10,874 bases of DNA, taken from Aigarchaeota archaeon (GTDB lineage Archaea > Thermoproteota > Nitrososphaeria_A > Caldarchaeales > Wolframiiraptoraceae). Both the position numbers and the translations under genes were made by a program. Location: assembly GCA_025059415.1 (NCBI GenBank), contig JANXDQ010000029.1:2277-13150 (forward strand), given 5' to 3'. Below the pieces are notes generated by a model. The model was not told the origin of the DNA and did no database searches. It saw only the letters and a program-made list of their open reading frames with translations. Below are positions 1 through 6,612 of this stretch, in pieces (positions within the stretch are counted from its first letter, which is position 1; each line of letters begins with the position of its first letter).

Positions 1-56
1 GCCGACTATATTAAATTCCATGGAGCGCTTTTTGGAAAAATTTGGTGGATATTTCA

Positions 57-1280
57 TCAACGTTTTAGGATCTCCACTCCGGGCATCGGTTTTCCTGAGA
101 GGTAGTGGATTAGTGCGCCTCCGGCTATGCTGACGTAGGAGAAGTCTTCTAGCTTGAGGCCGGCGAGGATTATTGCTGTGGATGAGTCCCCTCCGCCGAT
201 CAGGGTGAAGGCCCTGGATTCTGCGAGGGCCTTAAAGACCTCGCGCGTCCCCTTCCTGAATTCCTCGCGTTCATATGCGCCTGCCGGGCCCTTGACTATT
301 ATCGCGTCCTCCGGGGTCGCCGACGTTATTAGCTTCCTATAGAGCGCCACAGTCTCACTTCCAATATCCATTATTGGGCCGGGGGCCGGTAGATCCCCAA
401 CCTTCACCTCAACCCTCTTTCCGCCGACGTCGCACGCCACATCGATGGGCTTGCACAATTTTTCCCCAAGCTTCTGGCTCAGTTCCTTCACCTTCCCAAC
501 GAGCTCATCGAACTTCTCCTTCTTGATGTATTCTAGGCTTGGTGCGCCCAGATCTCTCCCCTCGGCCATCAGGAAGAGCTGGCCCAGGATTCCGGCCGTG
601 AGGAGGAGCTTGATCTCCGGCCTGCCCCTCTTCAATATCATGTCTATGACGGAGATGCAGTCCTTCGGCTTATTTCCACCCATGAAGAGTATTATCTTGT
701 CCCGCTTCTCCAAAAGCTCGCTCAGGGCCTCGAGCTCCTTCTCCATGACCCTCCCGGCGACCACCGGGAGGACGGCGGCAAATCCCACTATGGAGGCGTG
801 TGAACGATGGGCGGCGGAGAACGCGTCGAGGACGAAGAAGTCGGCGAGCTTCGAGAGCTTCGAGACCAAGGCTCCCTTCGCATGCTCCTCGGGGCTCGCC
901 TCCACGCTTTCCTCATCTAGGATTCTCACGTTTTCCAGTAGGAGGATCTCCCCGTTCTTCAGGCTCCTTACGGCCTTTTCAGCCTCCTCTCCCAGCAAGT
1001 CGGGGACGTATTTCACCGGTTTACCAACATGTTTCGATAAGAGCTCCGCGTGTTGTGCGAGTGGAAGGAAGTCGGGGTCGCCCTTCCTCCCCTGATGGGC
1101 CAAGACCACGACCTTTGCACCATTATCGGATAGCTCGCGGAGGGTTGTCGCGTGAGCTTGAATCCTCTCGTTGTCCTGAATTCTCCCCGTCTTCGGATCT
1201 ATCGGCGAATTGATATCGACCCTAACAATCACGGTCTTCCCCTGGACTTTTACATCATCCAGAGTCTTGTAAAACCTCAT
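57..1280 (-). CDS. pgk: Phosphoglycerate kinase, archaeal type
   Basis: This cytosolic enzyme interconverts 1,3-bisphosphoglycerate + ADP and 3-phosphoglycerate + ATP in glycolysis/gluconeogenesis. The 407-residue protein covers the whole family length. Visible motifs in order: RVDINSP at 20-26 and HQGR at 62-65 (substrate binding), LENVR at 115-119, AHRSHAS at 157-163, GGNKPKD at 201-207 (nucleotide side, usually GGAKxxD), GPAGAYEREEF at 331-341, and GGGDSST at 362-368. The C-terminal loop reads SIAGGA (384-389), where most family members have STGGGA, so the usual Thr is Ile. Overall wording matches archaeal PGKs more than bacterial ones. The ATG is supported by a Shine-Dalgarno GAGGTG at 1286-1291 and a TATA box at 1313-1320. 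It appears monocistronic. GAPDH, the preceding enzyme in the pathway, lies about 3.4 kb away on the same strand. Confidence 0.96.
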   Translation of the reverse strand: MRFYKTLDDVKVQGKTVIVRVDINSPIDPKTGRIQDNERIQAHATTLRELSDNGAKVVVLAHQGRKGDPDFLPLAQHAELLSKHVGKPVKYVPDLLGEEAEKAVRSLKNGEILLLENVRILDEESVEASPEEHAKGALVSKLSKLADFFVLDAFSAAHRSHASIVGFAAVLPVVAGRVMEKELEALSELLEKRDKIILFMGGNKPKDCISVIDMILKRGRPEIKLLLTAGILGQLFLMAEGRDLGAPSLEYIKKEKFDELVGKVKELSQKLGEKLCKPIDVACDVGGKRVEVKVGDLPAPGPIMDIGSETVALYRKLITSATPEDAIIVKGPAGAYEREEFRKGTREVFKALAESRAFTLIGGGDSSTAIILAGLKLEDFSYVSIAGGALIHYLSGKPMPGVEILKR

Positions 1281-1312
1281 GAAAACACCTCAATATTAGA
1301 GTCCAAAGACGC

Positions 1313-1320
1313 CTTATATG
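1313..1320 (-). promoter_or_regulatory. TATA box for pgk
   Basis: On the minus strand this reads CATATAAG, centred about 36 bases before the pgk ATG. Transcription would start near 1290, leaving a short leader of about 10 bases that holds the GAGGTG ribosome site. Inferred from spacing only. Confidence 0.55.
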
Positions 1321-1398
1321 TCTATTTCGCTTCCAAGAGCATTAAACACGGTTCTATGGACCCTGGGGAAAATCTGAAAACTTAATCTCCCACGGCTC

Positions 1399-1406
1399 AT
1401 TTTAAT
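1399..1406 (+). promoter_or_regulatory. Possible TATA box for the TauE/SafE gene
   Basis: ATTTTAAT lies about 55 bases before the TTG start at 1458, predicting a start of transcription near 1429 and a leader of about 30 bases containing GGGGGA (1444-1449). The match is weak. The 1281-1457 gap between the divergent genes holds nothing else that I recognise. Confidence 0.3.
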
Positions 1407-1457
1407 CGTTGCCCAAACATCCGGGGAAACGGGGCATCTGCTCGGGGGACAATTGTC

Positions 1458-2225
1458 TTGATTGATTTAGTGGTGTATTTCCTGGTGGGAATGGTTGCCG
1501 CATTCCTCGGCTCGCTGTCAGGGACTGGAGGGGGATTCATGGCCGTTCCCGCCCTATACTATCTCGGCCTGCCGCCCCCATCCGCGATCGCGACCTCGAA
1601 GTTCATGGTCTTCATCAACTCCATCGTCAGCATTTACGCGTATCTCCGCGACGCCAGGTTTTCACCGAAGCTCTATTTCAGCGTGGCCGCTTCGATGACC
1701 CCAATGGCCTATTTGGGGGCATATCTCGTCGCCGTCATCCCCCAAAGACTCCTAGTAGTCATCGTCAGCACGATCCTGCTGGTCGGAAGCCTGAGATTGC
1801 TCTTAATGGGAGACGCGGGAAGGAACGGGAGATCCAGGGGTTTTGCTCTTGGCCGGAGGCCGCACATTCTCGGAGCCGCTTCCGGGGGCGCCGCGGGGCT
1901 GATCGCAGGCTTAACGGGTCTCGGCGGCGGAATCGTCACCGTACCTGCGTTCATCTATCTGATGAATTTGGAGATCCATAGTTCTGTATCCCTCTCCATG
2001 GCCTGCATAGCCCCCTCATCTTTCTCCTCGGTCATAAGACACGCGGTCGATGGGATAATTCTCTGGGATGTGGCGGTGCCACTGGGCGCCGGAGCGGTGC
2101 TCGGCGGATGGATTGGGCCGAAGATCAGCTTGAGGCTTAGCGAGCGGATGCTCGGAAAGATGGTCGGGGCTTTGATCGCCGCTGCCGCCCTCAGGATGCT
2201 CATCCAGGTAATTTTAGAAATTTAG
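1458..2225 (+). CDS. TauE/SafE family membrane permease (sulfite/organosulfonate exporter family)
   Basis: This 255-residue protein is almost entirely hydrophobic, with about 7-8 predicted membrane segments. It shows the two-fold internal repeat of the TauE/SafE family: a glycine-rich motif GTGGGFMAVP at 22-31 in the first half and GLGGGIVTVP at 154-163 in the second. A charged cytoplasmic linker at about 118-136 separates the halves. Family members export sulfite, sulfoacetate or other small anions, or take up sulfonates; the substrate here cannot be read from the sequence and no sulfur gene is nearby. The start is TTG at 1458, chosen because GGGGGA (1444-1449) lies eight bases before it and the first membrane helix follows at once. 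It faces pgk divergently and converges on the glycosyltransferase gene, with only 22 bases between stop codons. Confidence 0.85.
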   Translation: MIDLVVYFLVGMVAAFLGSLSGTGGGFMAVPALYYLGLPPPSAIATSKFMVFINSIVSIYAYLRDARFSPKLYFSVAASMTPMAYLGAYLVAVIPQRLLVVIVSTILLVGSLRLLLMGDAGRNGRSRGFALGRRPHILGAASGGAAGLIAGLTGLGGGIVTVPAFIYLMNLEIHSSVSLSMACIAPSSFSSVIRHAVDGIILWDVAVPLGAGAVLGGWIGPKISLRLSERMLGKMVGALIAAAALRMLIQVILEI

Positions 2226-2247
2226 CATCCGGTTGGGCCTGGCCGAT

Positions 2248-3588
2248 TTAGACCTGTTTTTCGGGGACGACCCACCTCACGCCCTTTCCGAGGTGCTTGG
2301 TCTTCTCCCAGAAGACGCCCTTGAAGATCTCCTGGTAGAATGCCCTGAATGCCGCGAGGGGCATCATCACGTTCATGTAGAAAATCATGTGTGGGAGATA
2401 CTTGATGAGCCCTTTGATGGAGCCCATCTTCTCCAGGACCCCTCCCGCGATCCAGGCATAATAGTATACGACGTTGAAGAATAGGGGTAGGATGGCCCAC
2501 CATGGGAAGAGGTCGACCGTGAGCGCCGTCTTTACCAGGCCAAAGTGCTCCAGGAGCCAGTACACTGTCATTCCATAAGCTACCCAGTTGAATAAGACCA
2601 TTATGGGCGCGATCAACATGGACAGTATCGATAAGGTCTTGAGGGGCCCCAGCCGCCTGACTACTTGTGGCCTAAACAAAACCTTGAGATATTTTATGAG
2701 GCTCTGGATCCACCCCCTGAACCACCTCGTCCTCTGCTTGAGCCACGCCTCAAAAGTGTCCGGCGCCTCCTCCCAGTGCCTCGCGTCGATCAGGGTAACC
2801 CTCCTTCCGGAGAGATAGAACCTTATGGCTATCTCCGCGTCCTCGGCCAGGTTAAGCGGATCCCATCCGCCCACCTCGGCTATCAGGGAGCGCCTCATGT
2901 AATTTCCAGTTCCACCAAGCGGTGTGAAGAGCCCCAGCTTAGATCTACCGTTAAGCCATACTCTGAACCACCCAGCGTACTCCATCGCGAAGAGCCTCGT
3001 TATCCAATTATCCCCCTCATTACTTATCCTGAGGATTGCCTGAACGGAGTCTAGCCCGTGATCTTCTATCGCCGAGGCTATTTTTAGAAACGTATCTCCA
3101 TCAGGTATGTCCTCGACATCCACTATCCCTATGATATCACCTTTACAGAGGAGTATTGAGTCATTCAGCGCGCTAGGCTTCGTTGGAAAATACTCCCTCC
3201 TTATCACGGGTATGACCCGCCCGGGGTAGAGTTGGGAATACCATATCGCCGTTCTCTCACCCGCGGGGTCTTCGGTGACCACTATCACCTCCTTATCCTC
3301 ATTGGGATACTCGACATGATTCAAACACACCTCAATCGTCCTCGAGAGTATAGGCTCATTCCTAGCCGGTATGATTAGCGAGATCTTTGGAAAACTCTTC
3401 GGCGATGACCCGGGATTTAACGGAGGCTTCACGCCGACGATCATTATCGCCAAGTGGTAAACTCCCCAGATAAGATAGGCCGTGGTGAGGAAATAGGCGA
3501 GGAATATTAAGGCCTCTCTCGTGAAGAAATAGGATAGAATCAGGATCGCCAATATAGACGACAGCGCAACGATTTTACGAGCCCTCAT
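2248..3588 (-). CDS. Membrane-bound family 2 glycosyltransferase (processive beta-glycosyltransferase type)
   Basis: The 446-residue protein has two N-terminal membrane segments (about 7-25 and 27-52), a cytosolic GT-A domain (about 68-300), and three or so C-terminal membrane segments (about 316-342, 360-385, 398-418). GT2 signatures: IIPARNE (72-78), KPSALND (137-143), DVEDIPD (157-163, the metal-binding DxD/DAEDxP site), LGGTGNYMRR (224-233), AED (248-250, acceptor/catalytic region) and QRTRW (285-289, typical of cellulose- and hyaluronan-synthase-like enzymes). It probably polymerises or transfers sugars from a nucleotide sugar toward the cell surface; the actual glycan is unknown. Its ATG lies 14 bases inside the upstream TackOD1-like gene, with an AGAGG ribosome site within that gene's end, so the two are translationally coupled. 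All catalytic motifs look intact. Confidence 0.9.
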   Translation of the reverse strand: MRARKIVALSSILAILILSYFFTREALIFLAYFLTTAYLIWGVYHLAIMIVGVKPPLNPGSSPKSFPKISLIIPARNEPILSRTIEVCLNHVEYPNEDKEVIVVTEDPAGERTAIWYSQLYPGRVIPVIRREYFPTKPSALNDSILLCKGDIIGIVDVEDIPDGDTFLKIASAIEDHGLDSVQAILRISNEGDNWITRLFAMEYAGWFRVWLNGRSKLGLFTPLGGTGNYMRRSLIAEVGGWDPLNLAEDAEIAIRFYLSGRRVTLIDARHWEEAPDTFEAWLKQRTRWFRGWIQSLIKYLKVLFRPQVVRRLGPLKTLSILSMLIAPIMVLFNWVAYGMTVYWLLEHFGLVKTALTVDLFPWWAILPLFFNVVYYYAWIAGGVLEKMGSIKGLIKYLPHMIFYMNVMMPLAAFRAFYQEIFKGVFWEKTKHLGKGVRWVVPEKQV

Positions 3589-4546
3589 GCCTCTTCATGC
3601 CTACGAGTGCTAGGATCTCGTCAAGTATTTGGTTTATCGAGCCTCGGAGATCATTAACCCTAATCACCCTCACTTTTTCTGGGTTGAAGATCTTTTCGAG
3701 CCCCGACTCCAAGCTCGCGGGCAATACTAGTAATATCATGACATCTGGGATGTCCACGGCCTTCAAGGCCACGCCGAGTAGATATCTCTCATCGAAGAGG
3801 TCTTCTGTGACCACATCTACGATGACAGCGGGCTCAAACTTGACATAAAGTGGCGCAACATGCATTTCGCCGCTGGCGCCCTCTAATCTGGAAAAAGATT
3901 CAGATTCCAGGCCCATCGAACTCAACCTCTTTTCAAGTTCTTTTATCACCTGATATATCGCGGCGAATTTCTTAACCTCCTGAGATGCCCGGTAAACTGG
4001 ATACTTCTTGATCTCCAATGTTTGAATTTTATTTCTATGCCCTTGCCGGCACTCGACCTCAATTAGGGGGACTTGGAAAATGGAGTTACATTTTATACAA
4101 GTAAAGCCGAATCCAGGCCTCCCATAATCTATCCCAATTCTACGCATAGTTTTCCCGCATTTCGGACACTTATAGACCCCAGGCCCCAATACTTCGAATC
4201 CATCAACCGGACCAAGGTACCCGCAGTCATAATGCGCCATGAGTTCCTTTTTTTCTATGCTCATCGACCCGCAGTCGGGGCATAGGAGTAATGGATGCAG
4301 GCAAACCTCGCCGCAGACAGGGCAGATAGGCAGCGAAATTTCATCGACGATCTCCAAGAATCCCCTATCTAAGTAATATCGGAGCCTCTCTTCCGGGGCA
4401 TCTATACCGAAGACGTCATAGGTTATCCCCGATTCCGATTTTATTATCGGCCTAAACTCCACTACCCTTCCCTCAGAGAGGGCGCGGTAAGCGGACGAGA
4501 AGAAGTGAGAGTCAAGTATGCTAATGGATCGCCCAACCTTCGACAT
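3575..4546 (-). CDS. Multi-zinc-ribbon protein, TackOD1-like (thaumarchaeal output domain 1)
   Basis: This soluble 323-residue protein has no signal peptide or membrane segment. Three parts are visible: an N-terminal alpha/beta region (1-70); a metal-binding core with CPVC (75-78), C82, CPDC (89-92), H105/C108, CPKC (127-130), CIKC (150-153) and C166/H170; and a C-terminal alpha/beta region (about 230-315) joined by a helical, possibly coiled-coil linker (187-212). The Cys/His pattern fits TackOD1, a zinc-ribbon output domain known from TACK archaea as a standalone protein, on response regulators, and with GT2 glycosyltransferases. That assignment is from memory of the family, without a profile search. 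The next gene is a GT2 enzyme overlapping by 14 bases, which supports a regulatory or partner role for surface glycan synthesis. The C-terminal domain (DVVTEDLFDE, then LLVLPA) is not recognised. A TATA box sits at 4574-4581. Confidence 0.75.
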   Translation of the reverse strand: MSKVGRSISILDSHFFSSAYRALSEGRVVEFRPIIKSESGITYDVFGIDAPEERLRYYLDRGFLEIVDEISLPICPVCGEVCLHPLLLCPDCGSMSIEKKELMAHYDCGYLGPVDGFEVLGPGVYKCPKCGKTMRRIGIDYGRPGFGFTCIKCNSIFQVPLIEVECRQGHRNKIQTLEIKKYPVYRASQEVKKFAAIYQVIKELEKRLSSMGLESESFSRLEGASGEMHVAPLYVKFEPAVIVDVVTEDLFDERYLLGVALKAVDIPDVMILLVLPASLESGLEKIFNPEKVRVIRVNDLRGSINQILDEILALVGMKRHEGS

Positions 4547-4573
4547 ACTCTTGTATTTCTCTTCGATAAATTG

Positions 4574-4581
4574 CTTAAAAA
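4574..4581 (-). promoter_or_regulatory. TATA box for the TackOD1-GT2 operon
   Basis: The minus strand reads TTTTTAAG, centred about 32 bases before the ATG at 4546. This gives a leader of only a few bases. It lies just downstream of the T-run that may end the GAPDH transcript. Confidence 0.5.
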
Positions 4582-4588
4582 CTTTGTC

Positions 4589-4595
4589 AAAAAAA
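4589..4595 (-). terminator. T-run terminator candidate after GAPDH
   Basis: Seven consecutive T on the minus strand lie about 50 bases after the GAPDH stop. Archaeal RNA polymerase commonly stops at such U-runs without a hairpin. The run lies right next to the promoter of the following operon. Confidence 0.45.
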
Positions 4596-4641
4596 TCGAA
4601 TTAATATAGCTTCCTTTGAGAAATATGAAAGAGTGCAGGGC

Positions 4642-5661
4642 TCAGAGCTGGCGGTTAATCATCGCGACTATGTCGACGAGCCTATTCGAGTATCCCCACT
4701 CGTTGTCGTACCATCCGAGCACTTTTACTATGTCGTTGCGGTCACCGAGGGTCATTATGCTCTCTCCATCGATTATTACCGAGTGCGGGTTCCCGATTAT
4801 GTCCACCGACACTATCGGGTCCTCCGTGTACTCCATTATCCTACTCAGTTTACCCCCTGCCGCTTTTTTGAAGGACTCCTTGACCTCCTCGACGGTTACT
4901 TCTCTCTCTAATAACGAGACCAGGTCTGTGACTGAACCATTCGCCACCGGTACTCTTAGAGCTATTCCATGGAGCTTTCCTTTCACCTCAGGGATCACTA
5001 GGTGGAGCGCCCTAGCGGCGCCGGTTGTCGTCGGGATTATGGAGAGTGATGCCGCCCTAGCCCTCCTCAGATCGCTATGCACCAGGTCTAGGACCCTCTG
5101 ATCATTCGTATATGCGTGAACGGTAGTCATGAAGCCCTTCTTTATCCCGAAGTTGTCGAGTAAGACCTTAACCATTGGGGCGAGGCAGTTGGTCGTGCAG
5201 GAGGCGCCCGAGATGACGTCGTGTTTCTTGACATCTAGCATGTGATCATTGACTCCCGGCACTATGGTTACGTCGGCGTCTTTTGAAGGCGCAGAGATGA
5301 CGACCTTTTTCACGCCGTCCCTTAGGTGTTTCGCCGCATCGGCTCGATCGGTGAACCTGCCGGTCGACTCTATCACCACATCAACATCAGCCTTACTCCA
5401 TGGAATCTTCGCCGGGTCGGGTTCCTGGAAGCCCATCAGCTCTTGTCCCTCGATGGCTATGCCCTTTCCCGCCGCCTCTATTTTCCGGCCCCATTTCCTG
5501 TGAATCGAGTCGTATTTTAAGAGGAAGGCCGTGGTCTTGTTGTCGGCCAATTCGTTAAAGGCGACGACTTCGAAGCTTTTACCGTATTCTGGGCTCTCGA
5601 AGGCCGCGCGCACGAATAATCGGCCAATTCTCCCCATCCCATTAACGCCTATACGTAGCAT
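4642..5661 (-). CDS. gap: Glyceraldehyde-3-phosphate dehydrogenase, bacterial-type class I
   Basis: This enzyme oxidatively phosphorylates glyceraldehyde-3-phosphate to 1,3-bisphosphoglycerate with NAD(P)+. The 339-residue protein is full length. It has the Rossmann motif GVNGMGRIGR (5-14), catalytic Cys155 in SCTTNC (154-159), His182 in TVHAYT, the phosphate-site DLRRARAA (197-204), TTTGAARA (211-218) and WYDNEWGYSNR (317-327). These are signatures of the bacterial/eukaryal class I enzyme, not the usual archaeal class II enzyme, whose cysteine motif and fold differ. Cofactor-loop residue 37 is Glu (FNELAD) where NAD-specific enzymes usually carry Asp; it is still acidic, so NAD+ is more likely than NADP+. 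The message looks leaderless: a TATA box at 5684-5691 is 27 bases from the ATG and there is no Shine-Dalgarno. PGK, the next enzyme in the pathway, lies on the same strand beyond the glycan operon and the permease. Confidence 0.96.
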   Translation of the reverse strand: MLRIGVNGMGRIGRLFVRAAFESPEYGKSFEVVAFNELADNKTTAFLLKYDSIHRKWGRKIEAAGKGIAIEGQELMGFQEPDPAKIPWSKADVDVVIESTGRFTDRADAAKHLRDGVKKVVISAPSKDADVTIVPGVNDHMLDVKKHDVISGASCTTNCLAPMVKVLLDNFGIKKGFMTTVHAYTNDQRVLDLVHSDLRRARAASLSIIPTTTGAARALHLVIPEVKGKLHGIALRVPVANGSVTDLVSLLEREVTVEEVKESFKKAAGGKLSRIMEYTEDPIVSVDIIGNPHSVIIDGESIMTLGDRNDIVKVLGWYDNEWGYSNRLVDIVAMINRQL

Positions 5662-5683
5662 CGTAAAAATAGTTCTGTAATTT

Positions 5684-5691
5684 CCTTTTAA
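5684..5691 (-). promoter_or_regulatory. TATA box for gap
   Basis: The minus strand reads TTAAAAGG, centred about 27 bases before the gap ATG, so transcription should begin at or next to the start codon. No ribosome-binding sequence is seen between them. Confidence 0.55.
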
Positions 5692-5734
5692 CTATATCTC
5701 CTCAAGCCGGCGTTCTCCCAGACTATACAATAAT

Positions 5735-5759
5735 GATTTTTACATAGTGTGTATATGTA
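5735..5759 (+). promoter_or_regulatory. AT-rich promoter region with inverted repeat before the RHH-nucleotidyltransferase gene
   Basis: This segment of the 114-base divergent gap contains two TATA-like stretches (around 5736-5744 and 5752-5758). It also has a 6-base inverted repeat, TACATA (5741-5746) and TATGTA (5754-5759), separated by seven bases. Either TATA choice puts the transcription start within about 10 bases of the GTG at 5776. The repeat could be an operator but is short enough to be chance. Confidence 0.3.
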
Positions 5760-5775
5760 GATATGGGGGTTTTGC

Positions 5776-6612
5776 GTGCGGAAACATAGGACCAGTATAG
5801 AGTTTCCCATAGACCTTTGGGAGGAGCTCGAGAGGCGCATCCCATCGAGGAAGAGGACAGCATTCATAGTCGATGCGATTAGGGAAAAGCTGATAAGGGA
5901 GTCGATGAGGTGCATTATACTTTGCGGCGGCCCTGGGATCGGTATGGGGCCGTTGACGGCGAGCATCCCGAAGCCCATGATGCCCGTCGGATATAAGCCG
6001 ATACTCGAGCACATAATCTTGAAGCTCAAGAAGCAGGGGATCTATAACTTCATACTGGCCGTAAGCCATCTCGGAGAACCCATCATAAAGTATTTTGGAG
6101 ATGGAAGCTCTCTAGGGGTCAAGATAGATTACTCCATTGAGAAAGTTCAACTCGGTACGGCGGGCGCCGTCAAGAATGCGGAGAAAAAGCTGAATGAAAC
6201 ATTCCTAGCCCTCTACGGCGACATATTATTCACTGAACTCGATGCCCACAGCCTCATCAAGTATCATAGGGATAAGGGCGGGGTGGCGACCATGGTACTT
6301 GCGAGGGTGGATGACGCAAGTCGATTCGGCCTCGTCTCGATCGATGAGGCAGGGAAGGTCATAGCGTTTAGGGAGAAACCGAGGACCCCGGTCCCGGGAC
6401 TCGTGAACGCCGGAATCTATGTCTTTGAGCCGTCGATCTTCGACTATATACCTCAGAAAACGCCGGTCAGCTTTGAGGAGGACGTCTTCCCGGAGTTGGC
6501 CGAGAAGGGGAAGCTCTACGCCTACCTTTACGATAATTACTGGGTGGATATAGGAACTCCAAGAGATTATGAGAAGGCTTGTAGGGACTTTTTTAATGGG
6601 GTCCTGAAGTAA
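5776..6612 (+). CDS. Ribbon-helix-helix domain fused to a sugar-1-phosphate nucleotidyltransferase-like domain
   Basis: The 278-residue protein has two parts. Residues 2-42 look like a ribbon-helix-helix (CopG/Arc-type) DNA-binding domain: strand RTSIEFP (5-11), helix A 12-22, turn PSRKR (23-27), helix B 28-41. Residues 45-275 match the GlmU/RmlA/ManC-like NTP_transferase fold: PLT (59-61), PKPMMPV (65-71, conserved Lys66), LGTAGA (126-131), YGDI (147-150, metal Asp149), REKP (199-202), NAGIYVFEP (211-219) and WVDIGTPRDY (256-265). The signature loop reads GGPGIGMGPLT where active enzymes have GGxGTRLxPLT, so the catalytic Arg is Gly56. It may therefore be inactive, or a sugar-nucleotide-sensing regulator; a working enzyme with altered chemistry is not excluded. 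The GTG start has GGGGG (5765-5769) six bases before it. An internal ATG at 5905, preceded by AAGGGAG, could start the transferase domain alone. Confidence 0.85.
   Translation: MRKHRTSIEFPIDLWEELERRIPSRKRTAFIVDAIREKLIRESMRCIILCGGPGIGMGPLTASIPKPMMPVGYKPILEHIILKLKKQGIYNFILAVSHLGEPIIKYFGDGSSLGVKIDYSIEKVQLGTAGAVKNAEKKLNETFLALYGDILFTELDAHSLIKYHRDKGGVATMVLARVDDASRFGLVSIDEAGKVIAFREKPRTPVPGLVNAGIYVFEPSIFDYIPQKTPVSFEEDVFPELAEKGKLYAYLYDNYWVDIGTPRDYEKACRDFFNGVLK

Noticed and set aside
36..40. T-run (TTTTT on the minus strand) after pgk as a terminator
   Set aside because: Only five T and close to the stop; plausible but too weak to list.
1..56. Possible gene ends or starts at the left edge: a minus-strand ATG at 21 followed by six open codons to the window edge, and plus-strand open frames running into pgk
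   Set aside because: Too short to judge; no clear ribosome site or TATA spacing, and the plus-strand frames overlap pgk antisense.
1444..1449. GGGGGA run and GC-rich leader before the TauE/SafE gene as a riboswitch
   Set aside because: The leader is only about 30 bases and shows no convincing stem pattern; best read as a ribosome-binding site.
2233..2484. Plus-strand open frame with many acidic residues and histidines
   Set aside because: It is antisense to the well-supported GT2 gene and its composition mirrors that gene's codons.
4616..5101. Long plus-strand open frame over gap
   Set aside because: Antisense shadow of gap; no recognisable domain and no promoter.
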